Below are positions 1 through 10,053 of a DNA stretch of 64,000 nucleotides, one piece after another. Origin of the DNA: Porphyra umbilicalis (Eukaryota > Rhodophyta > Bangiophyceae > Bangiales > Bangiaceae). The notes beneath the pieces were generated by a model. That model was not told where the DNA came from. It saw only the letters and a list, made by a program, of their open reading frames with translations, and searched no databases. The stretch is from positions 62,001 through 126,000 of the forward strand of contig KV918764.1 in NCBI GenBank assembly GCA_002049455.2, in the 5' to 3' direction. Numbering within the stretch: the stretch's first letter is position 1; each line of letters starts with the position of its first letter. Both the position numbers and the translations under genes were made by a program.

Positions 1-230
1 GCAGCGGCGGCGGCGGCGGCGGCGGGGGCGGGGGAGGCGGCGGCGGCGGCCAGCGGCGGGGGCCGCGGCCGCGGCGGCCAGCGGCGGTGGCGGGGGCGGC
101 GGCAGCGACGGCGGCGGCGGCGGCGGGGGGGCGGCGGCCAGCGGCGGCGGCGGCGGTGGGGGCGGCGGCGGCGGCGGGGGGGGTGGCTGCGGGGGGGGCG
201 GGGGCAGGGCACGTCGCTGGGTATTCCTGT
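1..230. repeat. GGC-rich triplet repeat
   Basis: Almost pure G/C triplets (GGC, GGG) with no A/T-containing unit longer than a few bases. It continues beyond the left edge. All frames are glycine- or alanine-rich and carry no coding signal. Confidence 0.9.
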
Positions 231-751
231 AGGGAACGTCGACCCAGGCAGGCGGAGTGAAAAACCACAATTGAAGGATCGAGAGCATGTGCAAGTCCGT
301 GCGACACTGTCAGAATCCCTTCTCATCAGGCACAGATGGCCAAGGGAATACGCGGGCGATGAGTGGCTGATGCAGGAGACTCGCCCGGCCTCTCGCAGCC
401 ACCCCAGCTCCCGGTGGTGGAATCAGCGGGGTCGACAGAGGTGTGGACCAATGCTGACAGCGTGCCCTAGGCGCATTGAGAGAACTCTACTCTACACCCT
501 GATTCCAGCCTCTGGAGGCACGTAGTGTGGTCCCGGTCCGGGGAGTGTCTTTGTATATACGCCATGAGCTTGGCAGTGGGCGTGCTACGCTCACCTTTGT
601 ACAACATGACGTACAAACGTAAGTCTGGCGTCGAATCAGCATGCAGGGTGTAGGGTTCCCTCCTCCTCCCCCCCCCCTCCCCCCGACGACGACTGCCCAT
701 CCGACGCGACACGCACGGAACGCCGCCGCCTCCCGACGGGTGCCGCTTGCG
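231..751. other. Intergenic, no gene seen
   Basis: Mixed-composition sequence ending in a C-rich run. The open frames here are short and mostly lack ATG starts. I see no recognisable gene, RNA or element. Confidence 0.5.
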
Positions 752-1391
752 TAGTGGTGCTTATCGTGTGTTCACGCGGAAACGCGCTTTTCTTGAAAAA
801 AGCTCCGAAACCCCCTCCGTAAGGCCCTCCACAAGGGCGTCCATTTGTGGATGACCTGTGGAAGAACTGCGGGACGGGCCGCAAGAGTTTGTAACTTACA
901 TTTTACAGGGTGACTCACAAGCTGGTTCAGAGAAAATCTCCAGCTGTCAAGAGCGACACGAAGCCAATCGCCATGACGTCTAAGAGTCTCCTTGATCCGA
1001 TCGTCAATCAATATCGACCGCATCACCGCATATGTGGCTATTGTTAGCGAGCTGCACAGACTGCTGACGGCTGGGAGATTGTCAATGCCTATGGCGTAAG
1101 CGACATGGTCGTTCTACAGCTAGGCCTCCTCCGTAAGATGCTGACGTCGCAACTATTTGCGACGTGCAGGGAAGCGGCGAACGGGCTGAGGGAAGGCTAT
1201 GGCCGTGCTCAGCGCCTCGAGACGGTTCGGATGATATAAAGTTGACAAACCGGACAGCGCGCTCTTCCGCTGCGCAAATTGTTGTGGGCGAAATCGCCGT
1301 TTACGCTACATGCAGGCCGGTCCGCAAGATTGTTACGGAGCTTTTTACAAGAATTGCGCGTTTGCGTGTGAACACACGATAAGCACCACTG
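752..1391 (+). mobile_element. Foldback-like DNA element, copy 1
   Basis: The two ends are inverted copies of about 55 bases. The left reads TAGTGGTGCTTATCGTGTGT and the right, reverse-complemented, reads CAGTGGTGCTTATCGTGTGT, and the match goes on inward. The inside (about 908-1240) carries a coding-like stretch with a plausible acceptor (ttttacag at 900-908) and residues such as NQYRPHHR and LQLGLLRKMLTSQLF, cut by stops. A second, longer copy lies inverted at 33835-34747. I find no convincing target-site duplication because inverted similarity continues weakly outside the ends. It is probably an internally deleted, non-autonomous DNA transposon; a hAT or Mutator relation is possible but unproven. 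Confidence 0.65.
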
Positions 1392-1860
1392 CGCTGCCAC
1401 GCCCCGTCGGCCACCCACACCGAGGCGCCCACCACGGGCAGTGGCCGCGGGTGCCGCCGCGGGCGCGCTCAGGGGGGGAGGCGCCCGCCGAAGGGGGGGG
1501 GGGGGGGGGCGCCCGCCGACGGCGGGTCTGCTTGGTCCGCGCCATCCCGCCGCCGGCACCGGTGGGGCGGCCAGTGGCGGGGGGGGGGGGGGGGAGGGGG
1601 GGGGGGGGGGAGGGGTGGCCGCTGGCCGTGGCCGCGGCGCGCCACCGCGCGAGGTGTGCCGCCGGGCAGGCGCGCCGCCCGACCACCCGCCCGCCGACCC
1701 GCCCACACCAACGGCTGGGGGCAAGGGGCGTGGCGACGGCCTGGGGGAGGGCAATGGCGGCAGTGGGGGGGGGCACGGCGGCGGGGGGGGGAAAGCCGGT
1801 GTCGGGGGGGGGTGGACGATGGTGGCGGGGGGGGCCCCCCCCGCACGCCTAGTTAAGCCT
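1392..1860. repeat. G-rich low-complexity block
   Basis: Runs of 8 to 18 G alternate with GCC-rich stretches. Frames are open on both strands only because A/T are scarce. It ends in the motif cacgcctagttaag (1844-1857), which recurs inverted or direct at 3007-3020, 3117-3130 and 3903-3916. Confidence 0.7.
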
Positions 1861-3002
1861 GCTCTTCTGGGTATGAGCATCACACGGTGGTTTCGAAAGC
1901 TCCAGAGCGACGTGTTAGAAATCCAGTGGTCCGTAGAAAATTGGGTCGCGACCCAAATTTTGGAGGCCTCCGTAGCCTCTGCGAGAGCACCTTCTGACGC
2001 CAGTGGATCAGCAGCTCTCCGAAGGCGTGAGTCGTGCAAGCGACGCGTCGCGACCCGATTTTCAGAGGCCTGTGCAGGCTCTGTGAGAGGGCCTGTTGAC
2101 CCGAATGGATCAGGAGCGGTCAAAAACGTGATCCGGGGCGGATCACGTCTTGCTCGTGCTTCGTCGATTCTGTTGCCTGCAGGCACTTGCATGACGCCTT
2201 TGTCATCACCGTGCTGTTGCTGTCTTTCTGTGGGGGGACACAATATGGCGGAAGCTGATGAAGGCCAGACGTAAGTCACGTCTGGTATGTTGCGAGTGCA
2301 GTACGGCGCAATACAGGTGAGGAAGGGGTGGTGGGAGAAGACATCCTCGATAAATGTCATCATGAGAAAGACGTTCTCACCCCTTCCCCCTCCGCCACGG
2401 CCGCACATGTTCACTGAAACGGCCCATGCAACCCCATACCACTTGGCATCGGGGATGTGTCAAGAAGGTCAGAAGAGGAATCCTCATAGCGACGACTGTA
2501 GGTGTCAGTTTGGGGCGCTTGTGCGGAAAAATTGCAGCTACGGGGTGCCTCTAGAGCATTCTGGAGACGGAGTAGCAAAAACGCTGGCGAGTGAGAAGAT
2601 AGGCCACGAGCTCTACCTGGTGAGATTTTCTGCTTATAACGGGCCGGCATGTGGGTAGGGAGTGGTCAAGGCCTATTTTTTCCGGCAGAATCGTGCAGAG
2701 CTATTTTTTCCGGCAGAATTGTGCTCTGCACACCCTGTTTGAGTGGGCTGGTATAGGGGGAGCTCCCAGTCTTGCTTCTCTCGGGAGCCGGCGACTCCCC
2801 CTTACGCCTCAGCAGGGGTCAGGTGGAGCCTGTCCGACGTTCCTTGCTTCTGGCACCAGGTCATTGTCCACGTTGCATTCTGCGCGGGAAAGTGGAAGCC
2901 TGATCTGACACTTACCCTTTCGGCCAATGAGCTGTCCCATTTGACGCACCAGCCGACCCGGTTCGACAACCCTGTTGAAAACCCAGCAGAGCAGGTACAC
3001 TG
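1861..3002. other. Intergenic with two small duplications
   Basis: No gene recognised. Two internal duplications are visible. One is an imperfect direct repeat of about 75 bases starting near 1944 and near 2045 (both begin gtcgcgaccc and end near ggatcag). The other is a clean 28-bp tandem pair at 2673-2700 and 2701-2728. Confidence 0.55.
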
Positions 3003-3133
3003 GCCCTTAACTAGGCGTGGGGGGGCGACGACGGTGGCGGGGGGGGGGCGACGACGGTGGCGGGCACCCATGGAAATCCCGCCCGCTGTGCCCGCCCTCG
3101 ATTGCGCCAATCACGCGCACGCCCAGTTAAGGG
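3003..3133. mobile_element. Small MITE-like inverted repeat
   Basis: The ends are gcccttaactaggcgtg and its near-perfect inverse, with TTAA in both. The inside is a G-run and two gacgacggtggcgg copies. If TTAA is the target-site duplication, the element is 3011-3126 with 9-bp ends. Similar ends sit alone at 1844-1857 and 3903-3916. The superfamily is uncertain. Confidence 0.4.
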
Positions 3134-4195
3134 CGGACATTAGGATGCGGACACGTTGCATCATTACAGCGTACACGTGAAACTCGTACCGTCTCCACGG
3201 TACCAAGAGGCGTACACATACGAAGCGCAAATAAGCAGGTGAAAAGCAGATACTTCTGCTACTGATCGTGACGTACAATGAGAGAGAAGCTCGTGGTGAA
3301 CAATGCTACGTGGTTTGCAACCCACTTTTGACAGCCTCGTTTTCTTGTAGCTGCTGCTCTTCTCACGCTACCTCTGATGAAAAGATTGTCCCACCTTGAC
3401 GCATTGATGTCACCTCGTTCCCCATCCGTATAATAGAACCCAAGCTACTATCCCCCCCGTCCTTCGATCATAGGCTCATCCAAAAAAAAAGACCATCCAG
3501 AGTCATCATAGTGCTCAACATGGCCCGGTCTGCAACAAGCGTGATGGCGATCCGGCTTGCTCCAGATCGACGCGATTCGCATGGTTCAGCAGGTAGACTT
3601 TCGATTTGTCGCATATTGGAAGAAACACGTGTGCTGTGAATGCCCCGAGACTCCCTGATGCGCGCAGGGTTGCAAGTTTACGGTGAACTCATCCGCTGAG
3701 GGTTCCATTTCAGTATACTGTAATGATAGAAAAGGCTGACAGTATAGTTTTAGTAAGCATTTGTGGAAGACTTTTGCTGCCGCTGCGGTTGGGACACGTC
3801 TTCAGAAAGCTGGTTCCAACCGCTGGACAACTGAAAAGTGTCTGACACCTACCAATCTGGCCAATGAATGGCCGGAAATCCTAAAGTCCGCCTCAGGGGT
3901 GTCTTAACTGGGCGTGCCCGAGTTGTTGCTTGCCAACCGATGGGTGCAGCCCAGGCGCCCGCACTTATTTTTCCCTCACGCTGCTCCTACCCACAAATGT
4001 GGCCCGTATCTCGCGATCGCATCTGAAAAGATATTTCAAGACATGAAAAACGCAACTCCCAGTTGCCCAGGAAACAATTTTGCACTGCTGCGCCGCCGGC
4101 CGCGCCCGTGCAGCGGCACCCCGCCGGCCATAGAGCGAGGGCCAGTGGGCTTGGGGCGGGCGACGCGGGGCGGGCGCCGCTGCGCCGGGACGGCC
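3134..4195. other. Intergenic, no gene seen
   Basis: Moderate-GC sequence with no credible ORF. It forms the 3' flank of the cysteine-rich gene that ends at 4196. Only the ttaactgggcgtg motif at 3904-3916 stands out. Confidence 0.5.
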
Positions 4196-6211
4196 CTACG
4201 CCCCCGCCCCCGTGGGAGGGGGGTCTGTGGCGGCGGTGCACGTGCGGGTTCCCCGCCCCTGGCCGGGCGTGCACCTGTACTGCGGCTGGCACCGCTCATA
4301 GCCGTCGTCACAGGGGGCGCCCGCCGCCCCATACGCCACACACCGCCCCCGCCCCCACGCGTCCCAGTCGGTGCACGTCCGGCCGCCCGTGCAGCGGTTG
4401 GCGGGCGCTTCATTGCAAAAGGCCCCCGCCACCCCATTCCCATTGATATTTTCGCACCGCCCCGTCCCCCCCGCCCCGTCATCGCAGCGGAGGGTCGTCC
4501 AGCACTTTGCGCCAGCGTCGCCGGCGCAGGGGGCGCCCCACCAGGCCCAGGAGCGGCACGTCCGCACCCCCCACGCGGCGCCGGGCCCCCTGTAGCAGCC
4601 GGCAAAGTTGCCCACCGACCCGTTGCAGGTGGCCGCGTCGGCGCAGGGGGAGCCCAGCGGCGTGCCCGCCGTGCACACACCCGCGGCACACCGGGCGCCC
4701 ACGACGCACTGCTCCAGCTCCCCGTCGCAGGGGGAGCCCACGGGGCGCACCGTCACGCACCAGCCGGGGATGGAGCTGCGCAAGCTAAAGGACCCGAGGT
4801 TGGGGAGGTCCGAGCCGAGGCGCCGGCATTGCAGGTCGCCGCGGCATTCCCCACGGCAGCGGATGCCGGCGGGGCGCCCACACACACCCGCGTCCGTGCA
4901 GGTGTCCTTGCACTCTGAGGGGTCGGTGCAGCCGCCGCCGTCGGGTACCTGCCGGACGCACCGATGCGCACTCTCCTCGGCATTTCGATGGTCCGCCCCC
5001 TCCACCGTGACCGTCCTGCACAGCACCTCCCCGCCGTCAGCGGCCGGGGCACAGGGCTCGTCGAGACGGGTGGAGCAAAACGCCCCCAGCGCCGCCCCCG
5101 TCACTGCCGCCGACGACGCCACGCACCGCCCCCCGTCGCCACACACCAGCTGCGCGTCCACGTCGCACAGCTCAAAGGTGGCCTCGCCACAGCTTTCCCC
5201 CTCGGCGCGGAGGGCAAAGCAGGCGGCCCCCCCAAAGCCCAGCTCCAGCCGGCGCTCCCCAGAGACACACACGGCGCCGCCGGTGCAGCCCTTGATGATC
5301 GCGCACTCGTCGCCCTGGGCAGACAGCACCGGGCTCGCGGCGCTCCTGTTCAGCGGCACGCACACGCCCCCCACGCAGGCGTCTCCGTCGGTTACGTGGG
5401 CCGCCGCCGCGCACCGGCGCGCCCCCAGCGTCTCGCACGCCCCGCCGAGGGGGATGGTCGGCACACACTGGCGGCGAACGGGGGTGGCGGGGCCACCCAG
5501 GCGGGCCCAGTGGCAGGCAAAGCCGCTGGCGGGGCACGTCACCCGCTCGCGGCACGGGTCGCCCGCCACGACGGGTGCACACACGCCGGCGCCGCCGGGG
5601 CAGGCCATCTCTAGGCACCGCCCCCCCTCCCCGTCCACACACAGCAAGTCCTCCTGACAGACGGTGGCGCCGACGCCGCACGGTTCGCCCACCCCCGACA
5701 AGGCGTAGCACGACCAGCCGACTGTGGGGATGAGGAGGCACATGAGGCCCGCGGCGCACAGTCTCCCGGTGTCCGTGCCGGCCGGTAAGCACTCGTCCCC
5801 CGCAACGCCCCCGCCGTCCCGGGTGCCACACACCCCATCACTCGGCCTGCATGTCTGGCCCGGCCAGCAGGCAACGCCGCTGCTGTTGCACGGCGCCCCC
5901 CGGGGGACAGAGGAGCGGCAGGTGGGGGTGGGGGAACCCCAGCCAGTGCCGCACCACAGCGGGGGGAAGGAGGCGTAGCCCCCACAGTCGTCGTCAGTGG
6001 CGCAGGGGGTGCCTGCCAGGGTAGCGGGGGGCACTGGCGCCCCGCCGGGGGGGGGGGGCGCCGTCGTTGTGGCGGGGGGGGTGGCGGTATACCCGGCGGG
6101 GGCCCCCTGCGCCGCGCCGCCCACAGCCGCTGCCGCCACCACCGCCCCCGTCACGGCCAGGGCTACCCATGAGCGCCGGGCCGCCGACAGTCGGCGGGGG
6201 GCAGCCACCAT
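4196..6211 (-). CDS. Secreted or membrane-anchored cysteine-rich repeat protein
   Basis: A single open frame of about 671 residues from the first ATG at 6211; the frame is open a little further upstream through a GTG. Residues 1-35 hold a basic stretch and then a hydrophobic alanine/valine segment (VALAVTGAVVAAAAVGGAA), read as a signal peptide or signal anchor. After a Pro/Thr linker, about a dozen cysteine modules of 45-60 residues follow to the C-terminus. They have the form G-x-PC, C-x-x-L-x-C, RC, with recurrent glycine before the first cysteine. This looks like small disulfide-bonded extracellular domains (EB/Dickkopf-like spacing). I recognise no enzyme motif. It has no introns and ends in TAG. 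A hAT element sits about 570 bases upstream. A role at the cell surface or in the wall is inference. Confidence 0.75.
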   Translation of the reverse strand: MVAAPRRLSAARRSWVALAVTGAVVAAAAVGGAAQGAPAGYTATPPATTTAPPPPGGAPVPPATLAGTPCATDDDCGGYASFPPLWCGTGWGSPTPTCRSSVPRGAPCNSSGVACWPGQTCRPSDGVCGTRDGGGVAGDECLPAGTDTGRLCAAGLMCLLIPTVGWSCYALSGVGEPCGVGATVCQEDLLCVDGEGGRCLEMACPGGAGVCAPVVAGDPCRERVTCPASGFACHWARLGGPATPVRRQCVPTIPLGGACETLGARRCAAAAHVTDGDACVGGVCVPLNRSAASPVLSAQGDECAIIKGCTGGAVCVSGERRLELGFGGAACFALRAEGESCGEATFELCDVDAQLVCGDGGRCVASSAAVTGAALGAFCSTRLDEPCAPAADGGEVLCRTVTVEGADHRNAEESAHRCVRQVPDGGGCTDPSECKDTCTDAGVCGRPAGIRCRGECRGDLQCRRLGSDLPNLGSFSLRSSIPGWCVTVRPVGSPCDGELEQCVVGARCAAGVCTAGTPLGSPCADAATCNGSVGNFAGCYRGPGAAWGVRTCRSWAWWGAPCAGDAGAKCWTTLRCDDGAGGTGRCENINGNGVAGAFCNEAPANRCTGGRTCTDWDAWGRGRCVAYGAAGAPCDDGYERCQPQYRCTPGQGRGTRTCTAATDPPPTGAGA

Positions 6212-6239
6212 CAGTGGGCGGGACGCCCGCCGCACCACC

Positions 6240-6781
6240 GCCTACTTGGCCGGGGGGTGGGGGGGGGGAAGCCGACGAGGAGCGAGGGGAGCGGTGCACG
6301 GGGCGGAGGGGGAAGGGGGGAGGGTACGCAGGGGGCTACGAAAAAGTCAGCACAGTCGCGGGGGGGGTGGGGGGAATGGAGGCAGGCCCGTTTATTGGCC
6401 CCCGCGGTGGCACCCCACTTGCCCCCCGCCGACCGCCGACACGGCCGCGGCCTTAAGAGGTGCAGGCGCGCACCCCCCCGGGCTGCGCGCCCCAGGACAC
6501 CCCCACCCAACGCCGCAGCGACAGGCGCCGCCCCCACCCCCCCCCCCCGCGCGGAGGCGCGGGGGGCGCTGCCGCGACGAGCCGCCCCGCCGCCCGCGTC
6601 GGCCAGTGGGGGGGGGGAGGGGGCGGCCGTGGGGGGCGCGCCCACCGCCACTGAGGCCGGGCGGTCCAGTCGGCGCCAGTGCTGCCCACTGCTCCCAGAC
6701 GCCCCTGCCGAGGCGGGCGCGGCCGGGACAGCCGTAGCGGAGGTGGGGCCATGGGGAATGGCGTCGAGGACCGTAAGGCGG
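6240..6781. other. GC-rich 5' flank of the cysteine-rich gene
   Basis: G and C runs and CCG triplets, with several open frames of arbitrary composition. No TATA-like box is obvious. It ends with the target-site duplication TAAGGCGG (6774-6781) of the adjacent hAT element. Confidence 0.5.
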
Positions 6782-7020
6782 TAGGGTTGCCCAACTAGTT
6801 TATCGTAATTGGTTAAAACTGGTTTACATTGGGTAAAAATCGGACATCGCTTGTGAACTGGTTTTGGATGCGAAATATTGGTTGAACTGGTTTTTTTTAA
6901 GTACGAGAGCGTTGCTGTCCTGTGACCGGAATTGCCTGTGTTCCTTGGCTGCCACTGCGGGACACGATCCAACTTAAGGACCTGTGCACGACCTGAACCG
7001 ACGACTGGTGTCTTCGTCTC

Positions 7021-7150
7021 TCACACATCGCACACGAGTCGTGTAACTACATACCGCACACGAGTCGTGTAACGAGAGGTACAACCAGAGATGCAACCAC
7101 ACCGCACACAAGTCATGCAACCACACCGCGCACATGTCGTGCAACCACAC
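7021..7150. repeat. 24-bp tandem repeat
   Basis: About four to five imperfect units built on cgcacacgagtcgtgtaac, each containing the near-palindrome acacgagtcgtgt. It lies inside the 6782-8041 hAT element. Confidence 0.7.
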
Positions 7151-7420
7151 CACTCACGCCTGCACACAAAAGGGACGGCCACGTACGCAACACGCAACCA
7201 CGCGGGAAGAGTGAAGGTCCATGTACCTAGCATGTATGTACGTAGCAGCCTCGAGTAGAACTGGGAAAGAAAAGCAACGAAGAGGACCATTGCACACGCC
7301 AAAAACACATAATGCACGAAGAAGCAGAAGAGAAGGGAACGCCGCGCAGAGGAGACAGATGCTTTTGCCAGACGCGCTGCAAGCAGACACAGAACGTACG
7401 CACACTGCCCTTCTCAGTAA

Positions 7421-7525
7421 ATGACTCTACTGACTCTCCCACTGACTCCTCTGACTCTCCAACTGACTCCACTGACTCCACTGACTCTGCAACTGACTCC
7501 ACTGAAACTCCAACTGACTCCAATG
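7421..7525. repeat. 9-bp tandem repeat (actgactcc)
   Basis: About eleven units of actgactcy variants. A Thr/Asp/Ser-rich frame is open by chance. It lies inside the 6782-8041 hAT element. Confidence 0.75.
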
Positions 7526-8123
7526 ACCATCATACATACTGGCAATTCGACTGACGTCCACATTATCAACTACAGACACATCATTCACAGATACACACCA
7601 GCATCTCCCCGTGTATCACACCATGTAGGTCTACATGACGACGAGGGAAGATGTCACTGCCCAAAGCGGTGCAGTAGACGGATGCCTGGGACAGGTTCAA
7701 GGCCAGCGTTGGGGCAGCACATGGCACCAAGGCGCCAACCGATGACAGAACGCTCGGCGGGTGGGCAAGGAGGGAGGTAGAACTGCAACGGCCTCGTAAG
7801 GTGTGGCACTGAGAGCGACAGAGAAAGCGGAACATGACAGGGGGAGGTGGGGGAGTGTGAAGCAAGGGTCGGCAGGGACTGGGAGACCGGATCGTCCTCG
7901 CCGGGGATGAGCCTCAGACCCCCAGTCTCATGTGTGGCTGGCGCTCGGCCGTGGTCCACCAACAAGTTTAAAAACTGGTTATTGGCCACAGAACACATTG
8001 GATGAACTGGTTCGGTCCCGCGAACCAATTGGGCAACCCCATAAGGCGGGCGGGGGTGGGGATTCGGGGAGCATAAAAAAACACTGCCACATGTCCACGT
8101 AGTTTCCAAGGCCTGAAGGCATA

Positions 8124-8464
8124 TGTGGCGCTTTATTTTAGAATTCTCATCTTATACGGCTTGACGAGCTTGCAAGATGAGACACAGACCTTATGCTCTT
8201 TGATGTGCTCTCTCTGATGGTGCTCCCTGCGATCTTCATGCTTCTCTCCTTGTCACGTAGCGCTTGTATCTGTCCAAGAACAAATGTCAGGTACGCTCGA
8301 CCTTGACGGAGAGCCTTGCACGAAATCGCTCTCTCAGGGGCAGTCCGCATGGATTGGTAGGCAACTTCTGAACCAAGCGGCCCTGGAACCCTCTACATTT
8401 GAATGCCTCGAGCTCCGTTCGGCAGTGCACAAAAAAACTGAGATTTCTAAAGAAAAGCGCCACA
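8124..8464 (+). mobile_element. 341-bp MITE, copy 1
   Basis: Inverted ends of about 25 bases (TGTGGCGCTTTATTTTAGAA on the left) are flanked by TA on both sides in this copy. A second copy of exactly the same length lies inverted at 28894-29234 inside a hAT element. There is no coding capacity. TA flanks would suit Tc1/mariner, but the second copy has CA, so the superfamily stays open. Confidence 0.75.
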
Positions 8465-8717
8465 TATCGACACCTCAGGTGTCACCACCACTTGACGAAC
8501 ATTGCGGGGGGTGTCGACACGACAGTCGGACACGTGCCCACTCGTGGCGGCTCGTGTCTGATCCCCTCGAGGTGTGCTCTACTTCTTGTTCCGATGACGC
8601 TGCCGGGTGGCGCCTGTACGTAGGGTTGTGCAACACGCCGCTTTTTGAAGGGCGTGCGGTCGTGACACGTTAAGGAACGCCCTAAATACGCCCGTAAACA
8701 CTATTCCAGGCACGTGC

Positions 8718-9254
8718 GTGCAATACCCTGGCCTTCAGGGCGGTGGAGCGCTTGGCGAGGCATCGACCCCGGGGACGCCGGCCGACTCCATAGCCGCGAG
8801 CGTGCATGGGGGCACGTACAGCCACGTTGCCGTGGCCGGGGAAACGTTGGGCGGAGAAAAGGGTGTCGCCGCCGGCACCGCAGCGGCGGTGGCTCGCCGG
8901 CGTCTCGCGACGCCGATGGGAGGGGCCTTTACTCCGCCGCGCAGCGCACCTCTAACCGCGCCGCTAGATGGCAGGCCGACGGGCCGCCGCAACAGAAGCC
9001 GGCGCGCAGGACGATCACCCGCCGGTCATCGTGGGCGCGTTCAACCCCCGTATTCGCTGCGCGCGGTCGCCGCGCCCAACTCGGGGCGGTGGGGGGTGGT
9101 AGGGGGACAGGCATCGTCCGGGCCCTGTGACCGTTGTGGCAGGACAGTCCTTCTCAGGCACGTAACTCTATTCGCTTTTAGCGTCATCGCGACCCTCTCA
9201 ACGTCGGAACGCCCTCCGATCCCTGAGGACACGAATGCAGACTACCACCTCTGA
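8718..9254 (+). CDS. Unrecognised reading frame in hAT left arm
   Basis: A 178-residue open frame, Ala/Gly/Arg-rich, with a CDRCGR pair of cysteines near the end. The Harbinger insertion follows 26 bases after its stop. I recognise no domain, and in DNA this GC-rich the frame may be chance. It could be a piece of the hAT's own cargo. Confidence 0.2.
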   Translation: MQYPGLQGGGALGEASTPGTPADSIAASVHGGTYSHVAVAGETLGGEKGVAAGTAAAVARRRLATPMGGAFTPPRSAPLTAPLDGRPTGRRNRSRRAGRSPAGHRGRVQPPYSLRAVAAPNSGRWGVVGGQASSGPCDRCGRTVLLRHVTLFAFSVIATLSTSERPPIPEDTNADYHL

Positions 9255-10053
9255 AACGGAGAGCAAGTCCCGTGATCTAAGAGCACACCCAACAACGTCT
9301 TACCCAAGTTCAAATATGCTGACGTGTCAGAAACGTGTCTCCTAAATGTGCCACGTGCCTTAATTTCAGCTCTTGGGGATGGGGAGGGTCCCACAGCAAC
9401 GTCAGGCACCCCAAAACGCTCAGATAAAACTTGAATACAGTTAATCTGACTCGGATAAATCCTCGGACATTCATGCGTCAGAAATGGGGGGAGGCGCCCC
9501 CGTCCCCCATTTTCTCACCGATTTGGGTGGACCCGCTGCTCCTCCCCATTTTTTCCTGGCGTGCCATTGGCTGTTGCAGATTCAGTTCCCTTCGGAAAAT
9601 GAGCTCACGTGGCATGATCAGATTTGAAATCTTACGGCCCGATACTGGCGCTTTCCGGGGCCGTCTACGATCTCGGCGATCACTATCGAGACCCAGAAAA
9701 GCCTGAACGAGTCTGACCGTTTCAGGACCGCCCATTCGACGCACGTTGGGGTTGCGATGGGTCGCTCCGCTGCCGCTCTCGGTGGCGCGCACAGCGTCAA
9801 TCAGGGCACGGCGGCGGTATCCCCAGGCACTGGCTTCCGCAGCCTCGCGAGATCGATTCTTTCCGTGCTCGCGGCGAAGGGTTGGGGACGTTGGAGGCTG
9901 GGAGATGGGATAAACTTGTGGGCCTGTCGGAGGGGGCAGTGGGACGAGGTCCTTTTGGCGCCCCGCGGCGTGATTGTGTGACGGCGACAGGCGCGTCGCG
10001 ACGCCCGTATCCACGGACAACGTCACCGTCGACGACACCGTCTTCTTCCCACG

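Larger units (their letters stand above)
6782..8041. mobile_element. Non-autonomous hAT element
   Basis: The 1,260-bp element is flanked by a perfect 8-bp duplication TAAGGCGG (6774-6781 and 8042-8049). Its ends are TAGGGTTGCCCAAC and, inverted, TGGGGTTGCCCAAT. An 8-bp duplication with T/C-A-G-G-G ends is typical of hAT. Near both ends the motif aactggtt is repeated (about 6795-6890 and 7970-8030), as expected for transposase-binding subterminal repeats. No transposase is present. The inside holds two short tandem arrays at 7021-7150 and 7421-7525. Confidence 0.85.

Noticed and set aside
1209-2414. Long minus-strand frame of about 400 residues
   Set aside because: It runs through G/C-run sequence and the end of a transposon; it is Pro/Ala/Arg-rich without any conserved motif.
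7021-7525. A CRISPR-like array
   Set aside because: The repeats are imperfect short tandem units without unique spacers, inside a eukaryotic hAT element.
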